Shown here one piece after another: positions 51,778 to 61,554 of a DNA stretch of 64,000 bases. Origin of the DNA: Paraburkholderia sp. (GTDB lineage Bacteria > Pseudomonadota > Gammaproteobacteria > Burkholderiales > Burkholderiaceae). Position 1 is the first letter of the stretch; every line of letters begins with the position of its first letter. The stretch covers positions 1-64,000 of the forward strand of contig NZ_JAPWKB010000005.1 in assembly GCF_028283785.1 (NCBI RefSeq), written 5' to 3'. Position numbers and translations under genes: made by a program. The notes beneath the pieces are model-generated. The model worked only from the letters and a program-made list of their open reading frames with translations. It searched no databases and was not told the origin of the DNA.

Positions 51778-52376
51778 TTCAGGTGCTCCTTTTGACCGAT
51801 GATTCGTGGAGAGGCTGCGCACAGCGTGTAGCACACCGATGCGGTCGCAATGTGGCCGGATCATCGGCTGTTTCGGGGGCCGGGTCCAATCCCAAAACGC
51901 TATCAATTGATCCACGAAACGACCGCGCGTCGTCACATGCGGCATCGATTCAATCCGGGGATCAGGTAATAGCAATAAAGGATTGGACGGGCCAGGACCG
52001 GATCGCCACAATTTTTAGCATCGGAAGACGCATCCGCGCAGTCGACGAAAACGATAAGAACGGCCTCCGTGCCCGACTGCCGACGCTGCGACCGGCGAAC
52101 AGAACAACATAAAAAAGCCTTTGCAATTCAATCGGAGACAACAGCATGAAAGCGCAACGCCTTATCGCCCCGTCCCACGCAAGGCCCTGTCGTTCGGGCA
52201 ATCCCTCATTCCTTCCGGCTACGAAACGCGGCTGGCCGCGTTAAGCGGCGCCACGCGAGTCGTCATCGCCGCGCGAGCGCCGCGCGGCCTGTTCCTGTAG
52301 CCAGGCTCGAACACCGGAGACGGCATCGGGCGTCGGGCGATGCGTCGCCTGCGCCGATGCTTCGGGAGGAATTCAC
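51778..52376. other. Divergent intergenic region (2-hydroxyacid dehydrogenase / MFS)
   Basis: These 599 bp hold both promoters and one tiny frame described separately. A moderately AT-rich stretch (about 51955-52145) is the most promoter-like part. No strong palindromic operator was found. Confidence 0.45.
52146..52244 (+). CDS. Putative 32-residue ORF or gene remnant
   Basis: An ATG preceded by ATCGGAGACA (GGAG at 8-bp spacing) opens a 32-codon frame beginning MKAQRLIAPSHARPCRSGNP. The start context looks like that of a normal gene, but the frame closes quickly. It may be a leader peptide for the MFS gene or the broken start of a lost gene. No family is recognised. Confidence 0.25.
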   Translation: MKAQRLIAPSHARPCRSGNPSFLPATKRGWPR

Positions 52377-53786
52377 ATGAGTAATGCCGACACCGTCGTC
52401 ACATCCGCCGACGCAAAACCCATCACGGACAAACGCACGAGTCACCGCTGGGTCGTGATGGGCCTGATCTTCTGCATCTGGGCGATTGCCTGCGCCGACC
52501 GCGCCAACTTCGGTATCGCGCTGCCGTTTCTGAAGAAGGAGTACGGCATCACCAATACCCAGGCCGGCCTGATCGTCAGCCTGTTCTCGTTCGCGTACGG
52601 CTTCGTGCAGATTCCGGTCGGCCTCCTCTACAAACGGCTCAGCGAAAAGACGGCCGGCATGCTGTTCTCGGTGTTCATGATCCTGACGTCGATCTTCACC
52701 GGGCTGATGGGCACGACGTCGTCGGTGTTTCTGTTGCAGGCGTATCGCGTGGGTCTCGGCTTATCGGAAGGACCGCTGGGAATCGGGTGTACCAACGTGA
52801 TCAACCGCTGGTTTCCCGCGCGCGAAAAAGGCACCGCAACCGGACTGTGGATCGCGGCCTCCAAGCTCGGACCGTTGATCGTGCCGACCGTGTGCATCGC
52901 CGTGATCCAGTTGTGGGGATGGCGCGAGATCTTCTTCGTGTTCGCGATTCCCGGCGTTCTGTTCGCGATCCTGTGGATGATGCTGGTCACGAATTCGCCC
53001 GGCGAAAACCGGTTTTGCTCGCCTGCGGAACAACGCTATATCGTCGACGAAGGATCGCGTCAGCATGGCGATCTGCAGTCGAAGCGCGCCGGTCAGGCCG
53101 CGCCCGTCAAACGCATCCCCTATCTCGACGCGATCAATCGCACGGGACGTCTGACGCAACTGGAAACGCTGCGTCAGGTATTCGGCTCGTGGAATATTCT
53201 CGGCGTCGCGCTCGGCTACGGCTGCATGATCGGCATCAGCAATATCTTCATGTCGTGGATACCGACCTATCTGGTGACGGTCAAGGGCTTCGCGTCGCTG
53301 AAGATGGGCTTTTTCGCATCCGCGCCGTTCGTCGGCGCCGTGGCGGGCAACATGCTCGGCGGACTGATCTCGGACCGGCTGCTGAACGGCCGGCGCAAGC
53401 CGATGATGATGCTGGGCGCGCTCGGCACGGTCATCATGATGGTGTTGCTGATCGATGCACCGGATAGTCCCGTTTATCTCGGCGTCACGCTCGTGATGTC
53501 GGGGCTCATGCTCGGGATCGGCTTCGCGGGATACTCCGCGTATCCGATGGCGCTCACCACCAAATCGACCTATCCGACCGCGTTTGGCATCGTCAATTGC
53601 GTGGGACAGATCGGCGGCGCCTGTGCACCGCTCGCGGTCGGCATCCTGCTCGACCGGTTCAGCTGGACCAGCGTGTTTCTGTATATGGTCGGCACGGCCC
53701 TGCTCTGTCTGCTGCTGCTCGTCACCGTGGCCGAACCGCTGGCGCTGCAGCCGGACAGTGAATCGCCGGAACGCGGCGTGCCGTGA
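52377..53786 (+). CDS. MFS transporter, anion:cation symporter (ACS) family
   Basis: This 469-residue 12-segment transporter has ACS-family traits: RWVVMGLIFCIWAIACADRA and NFGIALPFLKKEYGITNTQA at the N-terminus, and NRWFPAREKGTATGLWIAAS in the first half. The family imports organic anions such as glucarate, galactonate, tartrate or phthalate. GGAGGA lies 7 bp before the ATG. Pairing with a divergent 2-hydroxyacid dehydrogenase and a LysR gene suggests uptake of a hydroxy or sugar acid. Confidence 0.9.
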   Translation: MSNADTVVTSADAKPITDKRTSHRWVVMGLIFCIWAIACADRANFGIALPFLKKEYGITNTQAGLIVSLFSFAYGFVQIPVGLLYKRLSEKTAGMLFSVFMILTSIFTGLMGTTSSVFLLQAYRVGLGLSEGPLGIGCTNVINRWFPAREKGTATGLWIAASKLGPLIVPTVCIAVIQLWGWREIFFVFAIPGVLFAILWMMLVTNSPGENRFCSPAEQRYIVDEGSRQHGDLQSKRAGQAAPVKRIPYLDAINRTGRLTQLETLRQVFGSWNILGVALGYGCMIGISNIFMSWIPTYLVTVKGFASLKMGFFASAPFVGAVAGNMLGGLISDRLLNGRRKPMMMLGALGTVIMMVLLIDAPDSPVYLGVTLVMSGLMLGIGFAGYSAYPMALTTKSTYPTAFGIVNCVGQIGGACAPLAVGILLDRFSWTSVFLYMVGTALLCLLLLVTVAEPLALQPDSESPERGVP

Positions 53787-53989
53787 TCGTCGGGCATCGG
53801 GCATCCGGATGTAAGAATGGCGAAGAAATAACCAGGGTGAATCGGGCATAAAATCCGGTGACCGATATTTTTAGTCGACCGGCTACAAAAACCTGAAGCG
53901 GCAGGCGTTACGGGCTCCCCAAAAACCCGTTTCGCCAGTCGTTTGAAGTCTGGTACGCTGCGACCTTTCTCACCCTGGCATTTGAATCG

Positions 53990-54424
53990 ATGGACACCCC
54001 TTTTAACGAACGTGGCGTCTCGGTGACGCGTAATGCGCTGTCGGCCGCCGGCCAGGTTTTTCCGTTGCGCGAAATTCAAAGCGTGCGCATCGTCACCGTA
54101 CAGAAGAACCGCATCTTGCCCGTCAGCATTTCGGTGATCGGCGTGATCGTTGCGATTATCGGCGGCGTGACGCGATCGTCGGCCGGTCTCGTCTGCGGCG
54201 CGATGCTGGCCGTGGTCGGCTGGCTCACGTGGGCGACGCAGGACGTCACGCATCGCCTACACGTGACGACCGCCACCGGCGAACGTGAAGCGCTGCTCAG
54301 CACCGACCTCGAATTCGTCCAGCGCGTCGAACAGTACGTCAACGACGCGCTTGCGGCAGCGGCCACGGCGGCGGCATCCGCAGCCGCAGCCGCTGCGGCG
54401 CCGACCGGCACGCCGGACGCCTGA
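53990..54424 (+). CDS. DUF6232-like membrane protein
   Basis: This 144-residue protein has a short N-terminal domain (DTPFNERGVSVTRNALSAAG, FPLREIQSVRIV), two adjacent membrane helices (about 43-62 and 64-82), and a C-terminal domain with LHVTTATGEREALLSTDLEF. It fits DUF6232-type small membrane proteins of unknown function. The tail (about 120-144) is almost all Ala, possibly a linker or a replication-slippage product. The ribosome-binding site is weak. Confidence 0.75.
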   Translation: MDTPFNERGVSVTRNALSAAGQVFPLREIQSVRIVTVQKNRILPVSISVIGVIVAIIGGVTRSSAGLVCGAMLAVVGWLTWATQDVTHRLHVTTATGEREALLSTDLEFVQRVEQYVNDALAAAATAAASAAAAAAAPTGTPDA

Positions 54425-54756
54425 ACCCAACCCGCGACGCACGACGGCTTCGTCCGAAGCCCAGTCGTGCGATCACGATCAGGATCGCGACCACGACGCC
54501 CGATGTCGCGCTCACGAATGTAGCGCGCAATTACGCGGCATCAAAAATCCACACAGTTTTTCAATTCGATATAACGACGCGGTTACAGTCAGCGCTCCCT
54601 TGATCCGCGTTCCCTCCTGCAGGCTACGAAAGTGTCGCGGCTCCGCCCGCTGAAGCCCTCGTCTGGCCGCTCGGTGCCGCTGCCGCCTCTTTTCGCCGCC
54701 GCACTTCCGATGCACCGCCTCCCGCAGGGACACGCCTTTTTTCGAAGTGTGCGCTG
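54425..54756. other. Intergenic region before the aspartic-protease-like lipoprotein gene
   Basis: No gene is seen in these 332 bp. An AT-rich spot (about 54540-54590, with TTTTTCAATTCGATATAACG) could be the promoter of the downstream gene. Confidence 0.4.
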
Positions 54757-55872
54757 ATGTTTTCGTCGTTCTTCCACTCGCGGTCCCATCCGGTATCCGC
54801 TTTCTTTTCCGTCGCCATTCCTGGCCTGCGCGAAGGCCGCACGCGGCTCGCCGCCGCTGCGATCGCAGGCGTCGTGTCGTTGAGCGGCTGCGCGGTCAGC
54901 TTCCCCGTGCCGACGCCGCCCGCCACCGAAGCGAAGCTGATCAACAACGGCAACGACGGCGTGATGATTCCGCTGCACGTCGAGCGCGCGGACCAGGATC
55001 ACGCGCGGCTAGGCTTGCCCGTGCAACTCGACGGCAAGTCCGTGTATGTCGCGCTCGACACCGGCACGCAGGGCGTGCGCGTGCTGTCGTCGGTGTTGCC
55101 CCGCCAGGGTGATGCGTCGGCGGGATCGAACAGCACGCTGGTGTTCGCCAACAACGCGCAGGTGTCCGGACCGTCGGTCAGCGTGCCGGTTAGCCTGATC
55201 GGCACGAAAAGCGTCGATCTGACCGTGCAGGCCGTCAACGACGTGCACTGCCTGTCGATCGACAAGAAATGCGTCGCCATCGACGGCTACACGGGTGAAT
55301 TCGGCTGGGCGTTCTCGGGTCTGTACGGCGTCGGTTTACAGCAGCCGGACGACAGCTGCTGCACGCAACCGCTGCGCGCGCTGCCGGGCAATCTCGGTCA
55401 ACGCTATTTCGTGCGGTCCAGCTTCGACAATCCGTTTCTGCTGCTGAGCCCCTCCGACACGCTGACGAAAAGCTTCACGATGGCGCCGATGTCCGTATCG
55501 AAAGACGGCGAGCCGCAGTGGCCGGTCGGCTGCGTGCAGGTTGCGGACAAGATGCGCTACTGCGCGCCGGTCGTATTTTCGACGGGCAGCACCGGGATGG
55601 TCCGGATCGAAACCGACACCGTACCGAACTGGGTAGACGACGCCGGCGACCACGCGGTGATGAAGCAAGGCAACTTCGACGTGGCGCTCGGTATCGGCAA
55701 GTGGACGCATCGCTACGACAGTGCGCAAGTCACTATCGTGAAGAAGCCCGCGGGCATCAACCGGATCGTGATCGGACTGATGGCCATGCAGAAAATCGAC
55801 GTGCTGATCGATTTCCCGCACCGGCAGGTCGGCTTGCGCGCGTCGGTCGAGAACGAGCGTTTCGCGCCCTGA
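54757..55872 (+). CDS. Putative lipoprotein with retropepsin-like aspartic-protease fold (DUF3443-like)
   Basis: This 371-residue protein has a long N-region, a hydrophobic segment and a lipobox-like LSGC (Cys at residue 45), so it may be a lipoprotein. Two pepsin-like elbows are visible: VALDTGTQGVRVLSS (DTG) and VVFSTGSTGMVRIETD (STG, with Ser where the second Asp is expected). Four or more Cys residues lie in between. The arrangement suggests an aspartic-protease fold, perhaps enzymatically inactive or using one Asp. DUF3443 is the closest family I can suggest. Function unknown. Confidence 0.72.
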   Translation: MFSSFFHSRSHPVSAFFSVAIPGLREGRTRLAAAAIAGVVSLSGCAVSFPVPTPPATEAKLINNGNDGVMIPLHVERADQDHARLGLPVQLDGKSVYVALDTGTQGVRVLSSVLPRQGDASAGSNSTLVFANNAQVSGPSVSVPVSLIGTKSVDLTVQAVNDVHCLSIDKKCVAIDGYTGEFGWAFSGLYGVGLQQPDDSCCTQPLRALPGNLGQRYFVRSSFDNPFLLLSPSDTLTKSFTMAPMSVSKDGEPQWPVGCVQVADKMRYCAPVVFSTGSTGMVRIETDTVPNWVDDAGDHAVMKQGNFDVALGIGKWTHRYDSAQVTIVKKPAGINRIVIGLMAMQKIDVLIDFPHRQVGLRASVENERFAP

Positions 55873-55907
55873 CGTTCTCGCGCGTAAATCAACGCTAACA
55901 ACGCCAT

Positions 55908-55939
55908 AAAAAAGGCCGCGCAACGATGCGCGGCCTTTT
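55908..55939. terminator. Bidirectional terminator
   Basis: AAAAGGCCGCGCA and TGCGCGGCCTTTT form a perfect 13-bp stem with a 4-nt loop between convergent genes. Confidence 0.9.
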
Positions 55940-55992
55940 GGTTTTCAGCGGCAACCTGCAACCGCGCTCACGTCCATCGCGTCAAACGGTCG

Positions 55993-58446
55993 TCATTCGA
56001 TACTCACCGGCTTCACGTGCCAGATATCGCGCGCGTACTCGGCGATGGTCCGGTCGGACGAAAACTGCCCCATGCCGGCCACGTTCGCAATCGCGCTCGA
56101 CGTCCACGCATCGGTATCGACGAACCGCTGATCGACTTCGTCCTGCGCTTTCGCGAACGCGGCAAAGTCGGCGAGCACCATGTAGTGATCGCCCCAATCC
56201 ACCAGCGTATGGAAGATGTCCGAGAAGCGCAACGGATCGTCCGGCGAGAAGAAACCAGTGCGAATCTGATCGAGCGCGAGTCGCAGTTCCGGATTTTCCT
56301 CATACAACTGACGCGGCCGATATCCCTTCGCACGCAGTTCGTCCACTTCGTCGGCGTCGTGACCGAAGATAAAGATGTTCTCGCGGCCCACCGCATCGCA
56401 GATCTCGATGTTCGCGCCGTCGAGCGTGCCGATCGTCAACGCGCCGTTCAACGCAAGCTTCATGTTGCCGGTGCCCGATGCCTCGGTTCCTGCCATCGAA
56501 ATCTGTTCGGAGAGATCGGCGGCCGGAATGATCAGTTCCGCGACGCTCACGCCGTAGTTCGGCACGAAAACCACTTTCAGCCGGTCGCCGATCAACGGAT
56601 CGTGATTGACCTTTTCGCCGACATCGCCGATCAGCTTGATGATCGTCTTCGCCATCCGGTATGCAGACGCGGCCTTGCCCGCGAACATCACGACACGCGG
56701 CACCCAATCGGCCTCCGGATTCTCGCGAATCTGGTTGTAGCGGACGATCACGTGCAGCACGTTCAGCAACTGACGTTTGTATTCGTGAATCCGTTTGACC
56801 TGCAGATCGAACAGCGCATCCGGATTGAACGGCATCTTCGTGTAGTGCGCGAGTCGTTGCACCAGTCGCATCTTGTTCTGTCGCTTCGCCTCGCGAAATG
56901 CATCGGTAAACGCGGAGTCGTTGCGTAGATCGGCAAGTTTCGACAACTGGAACAGATCGCGCCGCCAGCCGTCGCCGATCGTCGAATCGATCAACGACGA
57001 CAACGGTTGACTGGCCTGCGCCAGCCATCGACGCGGCGTGATGCCGTTCGTCACGTTGGTGAATCGCTCCGGATACAGCCGCGCGAAATCCGCGAAGATA
57101 TCGCGCGTCATCAGTTGCGAATGCAACTTCGACACGCCGTTCACCTTGTGACTGGCGACGATCGCCAGATACGCCATCCGCACGCGGCGTTGGCCGTATT
57201 CATCCACCAGCGAAATGCGGCGGATCATCTCCGCATCGTGATTGGACCGTTCGCTGACGTGCTTCAAAAACTGCGCATTGATCTCGAAGATGATCTCGAG
57301 ATGTCGCGGCAACAGACGCGCGAGCATTTCGACATCCCAGGTTTCGAGCGCTTCGGGCATCAGCGTGTGATTCGTGTACGAGAACATCTTCTCGACGTGA
57401 TGCCATGCCGTTTCCCACGGCAGATGATGGATATCCACCAGCAAGCGCATCAGCTCGGGAATCGCCAGCACCGGATGGGTGTCGTTCAGATGCACCGCGA
57501 CCTTGTCCGAGAAGCGGCCGAACGTGCTGTGCGTGCGCTGATAACGCCGGATCAGATCCTGCATCGTCGCCGATACGAAGAAGTACTCCTGACGCAGACG
57601 CAACTCGCGCCCGGCCGGCGTCGAGTCGTCCGGATACAGCAGACGGGAGACGTTTTCCGACATGTTCTTCGCATCGACCGCACTGCGATAGTCGCCACGG
57701 TTGAATGCGGAGAGATCGAGTTCTTCGGTCGCGCGCGCGGACCATAGCCGCAGCGTGTTGGTCGCGGTCGTCGCGTAGCCGGGGATCACCGTGTCGTAGG
57801 CCATCGCATTGACGTGCTGCGTGTCGATCCATTCGACGTGTTCGCCACGCTGCACGGTGCGTCCGCCGAAGTGCACGAGGTACTGGATTTCGGCGCGCGG
57901 AAATTCCCACGGATTCCCGACACGCAGCCAGTAATCCGGCGCTTCGACCTGCTCGCCGTTGACGATCTGCTGACGGAACATCCCGTATTCGTAGCGGATG
58001 CCGTAACCAAAGCCCGGAATGCCGAGCGTCGCCATCGAATCGAGGAAACAGGCGGCGAGCCGTCCCAGGCCGCCGTTGCCGAGCGCGGCGTCCGGTTCCA
58101 TGTCGGTGAGCGCGTCCATATCGACGCCGAGACTGGCGAGCGCCTCGCGCATCTGATCGTAGATGCCGAGCGCGAGCAGCGCGTTGGTGAACGTGCGCCC
58201 GATCAGAAACTCCATCGAAAGGTAGTAGACGCGCTTCACATCCTGCTCGTATTGCAGGCGCGTGGTTTTCATCCAGCGGGCGACCAGCCGGTCGCGGACG
58301 GCGAGCGCTGCAGCATGTAGCCAGTCATGCGGACGGGCCGTCACGGCGTCCTTGCCGACGCCGTACATCATGCGGTTCGAAATTGAGCGCCGTAGCGCGT
58401 CGACGGTACTGTTGAGCTGGTCGAACTCCAGGTCCACGGCTGTCAT
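55993..58446 (-). CDS. glgP: Glycogen/starch/alpha-glucan phosphorylase
   Basis: This 817-residue enzyme releases glucose-1-phosphate from alpha-glucans. The PLP lysine lies in EASGTGNMKLALNGALTIGT, with EPDAALGNGGLGRLAACFLD near the N-terminal active site and the full GT35 fold to the end (DIWHVKPVSIE). The start MTAVDLEFDQLN is normal. No glgA, glgB or glgC genes are adjacent, so the gene is isolated from the rest of glycogen metabolism. A terminator lies beyond its stop. Confidence 0.96.
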   Translation of the reverse strand: MTAVDLEFDQLNSTVDALRRSISNRMMYGVGKDAVTARPHDWLHAAALAVRDRLVARWMKTTRLQYEQDVKRVYYLSMEFLIGRTFTNALLALGIYDQMREALASLGVDMDALTDMEPDAALGNGGLGRLAACFLDSMATLGIPGFGYGIRYEYGMFRQQIVNGEQVEAPDYWLRVGNPWEFPRAEIQYLVHFGGRTVQRGEHVEWIDTQHVNAMAYDTVIPGYATTATNTLRLWSARATEELDLSAFNRGDYRSAVDAKNMSENVSRLLYPDDSTPAGRELRLRQEYFFVSATMQDLIRRYQRTHSTFGRFSDKVAVHLNDTHPVLAIPELMRLLVDIHHLPWETAWHHVEKMFSYTNHTLMPEALETWDVEMLARLLPRHLEIIFEINAQFLKHVSERSNHDAEMIRRISLVDEYGQRRVRMAYLAIVASHKVNGVSKLHSQLMTRDIFADFARLYPERFTNVTNGITPRRWLAQASQPLSSLIDSTIGDGWRRDLFQLSKLADLRNDSAFTDAFREAKRQNKMRLVQRLAHYTKMPFNPDALFDLQVKRIHEYKRQLLNVLHVIVRYNQIRENPEADWVPRVVMFAGKAASAYRMAKTIIKLIGDVGEKVNHDPLIGDRLKVVFVPNYGVSVAELIIPAADLSEQISMAGTEASGTGNMKLALNGALTIGTLDGANIEICDAVGRENIFIFGHDADEVDELRAKGYRPRQLYEENPELRLALDQIRTGFFSPDDPLRFSDIFHTLVDWGDHYMVLADFAAFAKAQDEVDQRFVDTDAWTSSAIANVAGMGQFSSDRTIAEYARDIWHVKPVSIE

Positions 58447-59007
58447 CGATGCCTCCGGTTAGGCGACGCGGCACGCGCGAACCGCACGAGGATCGGACGG
58501 GGGCGAGGCCGGTCTGAACGGGTAAATATGCAGAGTAGGACATTTGCGACGTCCCGTCAGCGGGGCGTGCGAAGTTCGGCCACGCACAACCCATGCCCAC
58601 GGAATCATCGTGGTTCGGCGGCGGACGGCGCCGATCGCGCGCCAACGTGGTGCGGGTACGGATGCGAAACGTGCGTCGGCGCGGGTGCGCGGGCCGGGAA
58701 CGGGCGCGGCTGGACGACAGTTTCTCCAGGGAATTTAGGGGATACAACCTCTGATCGATGGCGTCATCGGTTACAAAACGGACTGAATATTTTGCGAAGC
58801 TTGTCTTATGAATACCGGGAAAATGCGACGGCTCCGATGCACGAGGACGCGTACCGGGCTGACAGTTAGTTGCCTCCGATACATCCTTTCAGCACGCTGA
58901 CGACGGATGGGTTGCGCAGCGCAATTCGCACGCTTCTGCAACAATCGCTACATTCGCCGCGTGCAGTCGTCGCCTGCCACGCCACGTCGACCCTCCCAAC
59001 GAACGCC
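58447..59007. other. Divergent intergenic region (glgP / MFS)
   Basis: These roughly 560 bp precede both genes. No gene or operator was identified. The part nearest the MFS gene (58740-58870) is AT-richer. In-frame TTG (58870), GTG (59008) and ATG (59080) codons make the MFS start uncertain, so the right limit may shift. Confidence 0.4.
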
Positions 59008-60447
59008 GTGTCCGACAACAACACCTCCTCTGCTTCCGCTGCGCCTCGCGCTGTTCCCCGCTTACCCGACGACGCGCCCATGTCCGCGAGCCAGCGCCGC
59101 GCGATGGCGGCCGTGATGCTCGCCGTCGCGCTCGCGACGCTCGATACCGCGATCGCCAACACCGCATTGCCGACCATCGCCGCCGACCTGAACGCCGCGC
59201 CCGCGGCATCGGTGTGGATCATCAACGCGTATCAGCTGGCGATGGTCGCGACGTTGCTGCCGCTCGCCACGCTCGGCGATCTGGTCGGCCACCGGCGCAT
59301 TTATATCGGCGGAATCGCGCTGTTCACGGTGGCGTCGCTCGGCTGCGCCCTCGCCTCCACGCTGCCGATGCTGACCGCCGCACGCATCGTCCAGGGACTC
59401 GGTGCGAGCGCGATCATGAGCGTCAACACGGCGCTGATCCGTTATCTGTTTCCGCCGCATCGACTGGGACGCGGGCTCGGGCTGAATGCGCTGATCGTCG
59501 GCGTATCGTTTGCCGTCGGGCCGACCGTGGCGTCGCTGATTCTGTCGGTGGCGTCGTGGCCGTGGCTGTTCGCGGTCAACGTGCCGCTCGGCGTGATCGC
59601 GCTTGCGTTCGCGATGCCGGCGTTGCCGCATACATCGCGCGGCGCCTATCGCTTCGACGCGATCGCCGCAGTGCTGAACGTGATTACGTTTTCCGCGCTG
59701 ATCCTCGCGCTCGGCGAAGCGGCGCAACGGGCGTCGATCGAGATCGTGCTGGGCGCCGCCGCGGTCACGTTGATCTTCGGCGCGTTGCTGATGCGCCGCG
59801 AAGCGGGTCATCCCGCGCCGATGTTGCCGGTGGATCTGTTCAGGCGGCCGGTGTTCGCGCTATCGGCGCTGACCGCCGTGTGTTCGTTCGCCGCGCAGGG
59901 GCTGGCGTTCGTGTCGCTGCCGTTCTACTTCGAATATGTGCTGCATCGCAGTCAGGTGGACACGGGTTTCCTGATGACGCCGTGGCCCGTCGTGGTGGCG
60001 CTGGCCGCGCCGTTCGCCGGGCGTCTGTCGGACCGTTATCCGCCGGGCTTGCTCGGCGCGATCGGGCTGGCGGTGCTGGCGGCGGGAATGGCGTCGCTCG
60101 CGATGCTGCCCGCGCAGCCGCACGTGCTCGATATCGCGATCCGGATGGCGGTGTGTGGCGCAGGCTTCGGCTTCTTCCAGTCGCCGAATCTGAAGGCCTT
60201 GATGGCAAGCGCGCCGCCCGAGCGCAGCGGTGGTGCGAGCGGCATTGTCGCGACCGCGCGTCTGATCGGTCAGGCGACCGGCGCGGCGTTGGTGGCGTTG
60301 AGCTTCAGTATCGCGGGACGGCATGGGCCGACCTTGGCGCTGGCCACCGGCGCGGTCTTCGCGGGTGCGGCGAGTGTCGCAAGCGGCTTGAGACTGTTCG
60401 CGCCGTCGCATCGCTCGCCGGACAGCGGGCGCGCTGCCGCGAAGTAG
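59008..60447 (+). CDS. MFS efflux transporter, DHA2 (EmrB/QacA-like) family
   Basis: This protein of about 479 residues has the 14-segment DHA2 pattern: ALATLDTAIANTALPTIAAD, LGDLVGHRRIYIGG, ARIVQGLGASAIMSVNTALI, and a motif C-like SFAVGPTVASLI. It is probably a proton-driven exporter. The start is uncertain; I prefer GTG 59008 (SDNNTSSAS follows), with ATG 59080 as the shorter option. No membrane-fusion partner is adjacent. The gene is divergent from glgP and ends next to a cluster of palindromic repeats. Confidence 0.88.
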   Translation: MSDNNTSSASAAPRAVPRLPDDAPMSASQRRAMAAVMLAVALATLDTAIANTALPTIAADLNAAPAASVWIINAYQLAMVATLLPLATLGDLVGHRRIYIGGIALFTVASLGCALASTLPMLTAARIVQGLGASAIMSVNTALIRYLFPPHRLGRGLGLNALIVGVSFAVGPTVASLILSVASWPWLFAVNVPLGVIALAFAMPALPHTSRGAYRFDAIAAVLNVITFSALILALGEAAQRASIEIVLGAAAVTLIFGALLMRREAGHPAPMLPVDLFRRPVFALSALTAVCSFAAQGLAFVSLPFYFEYVLHRSQVDTGFLMTPWPVVVALAAPFAGRLSDRYPPGLLGAIGLAVLAAGMASLAMLPAQPHVLDIAIRMAVCGAGFGFFQSPNLKALMASAPPERSGGASGIVATARLIGQATGAALVALSFSIAGRHGPTLALATGAVFAGAASVASGLRLFAPSHRSPDSGRAAAK

Positions 60448-60461
60448 TTCGCATGAGCGCC

Positions 60462-60545
60462 GCGCATGCGAGAAAAACTCGCATGCGCCAGACGCATGCA
60501 TGCGCTGGCGTCATGCGTGTTCATGCATGCATGACGCATGCATGC
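60462..60545. repeat. Cluster of GCATGC-rich palindromes
   Basis: GCGCATGCGAG-AAAAA-CTCGCATGCGC (60462-60488) is a perfect hairpin. CGCCAG-N13-CTGGCG (60486-60510) follows, enclosing ACGCATGCATGCG, and then further CATGCATGCATG and GACGCATGCATGCAT units run to the ltaE stop. The middle unit shares its core with the palindrome at 43970-44001. No T tract makes a terminator. It lies between the convergent MFS and ltaE genes. Confidence 0.75.
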
Positions 60546-60546
60546 A

Positions 60547-61554
60547 TCAGTGCGATGCGAAGTACTGTTTGACAGCCGCAACGAAGGTATCGATATCTGC
60601 GCGCGATACGTCCAGATGCGTGACGAAACGCGACGCGTACAACGCCTGAATCAGGATGCCGCGCTCCTTGAGCCACGCTTCGAGCGGTGCGCAATGCTGC
60701 TGCGGAAACTGCGCGAACACCATGTTGGTGGCGTGGCCTTGCACTTTCACCTGATCGACACCGGCCAGCGATTCCGCGAGATGGGCGGCATTCGCGTGAT
60801 CGTCGGCGAGGCGTTCGACGTTGTGATCCAGCGCGTACAGACACGCGGCCGCCAGCAAGCCCGACTGACGCATACCGCCGCCCAGCACCTTGCGCCACCG
60901 ATGCGCGCTCGTCAGCAACGCGTTGCTGCCGACCAGCACCGAACCGACCGGCGTGCCCAGCCCCTTCGAAAAACAGATCGACACGGAATCGAACGGTGCG
61001 CACAGCGCATCGAGCGGCTTGCCCGACGCGACCGCTGCGTTGAACACGCGTGCGCCGTCGAGATGCGTGGCCAGCCCATGCTTGCGCGCAAGCTGCACCG
61101 CTTCATCGACGTAGCCCGCCGGAAGCACCTTGCCGCCGATCGTATTTTCCAGCGCGAGCAAACGCGTACGGGCGAAGTGATCGTCGAGCGGCTTGATCGC
61201 AGCGGCGATCTTTTCGAGCGGCAACGAACCATCGGCGGCATTTTCGAGCGGTTGCGGCTGTATGCTGCCCAGCACCGCTGCGCCGCCGCCTTCGTACTTG
61301 TACGTGTGCGCCAGTTGTCCCACGATGTATTCGTCGCCGCGGCCGCAATGCGCCATCAAAGCCGCGAGATTGCTCTGCGTGCCGCTCGGGAAAAACAGCC
61401 CGGCTTCCTTGCCGGCGCGTTCCGCTGCCGTTGCCTGCAAGCGCAATACCGTCGGGTCGTCGCCCCAGACATCATCGCCCGTTTCGGCGGACATCATGGC
61501 CGTGAGCATGGCCTGACTCGGCCGGGTGACGGTATCGCTGCGCAAATCGATCAT
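60547..61554 (-). CDS. ltaE: Low-specificity L-threonine aldolase
   Basis: This 335-residue PLP enzyme splits L-threonine and L-allo-threonine into glycine and acetaldehyde. The PLP lysine is K197 (SICFSKGLGTPVGS). Family motifs include MIDLRSDTVTRPS, GDDPTVLRLQ, THLDGARVFNA and GGGMRQSG. AGGAAAG lies 5 bp before the ATG. The gene is monocistronic. Confidence 0.94.
   Translation of the reverse strand: MIDLRSDTVTRPSQAMLTAMMSAETGDDVWGDDPTVLRLQATAAERAGKEAGLFFPSGTQSNLAALMAHCGRGDEYIVGQLAHTYKYEGGGAAVLGSIQPQPLENAADGSLPLEKIAAAIKPLDDHFARTRLLALENTIGGKVLPAGYVDEAVQLARKHGLATHLDGARVFNAAVASGKPLDALCAPFDSVSICFSKGLGTPVGSVLVGSNALLTSAHRWRKVLGGGMRQSGLLAAACLYALDHNVERLADDHANAAHLAESLAGVDQVKVQGHATNMVFAQFPQQHCAPLEAWLKERGILIQALYASRFVTHLDVSRADIDTFVAAVKQYFASH

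Noticed and set aside
60491..60548. Tandem CATGCATG units considered as a CRISPR array
   Set aside because: There are no regular repeat-spacer units and no cas genes; the units are nested palindromes.
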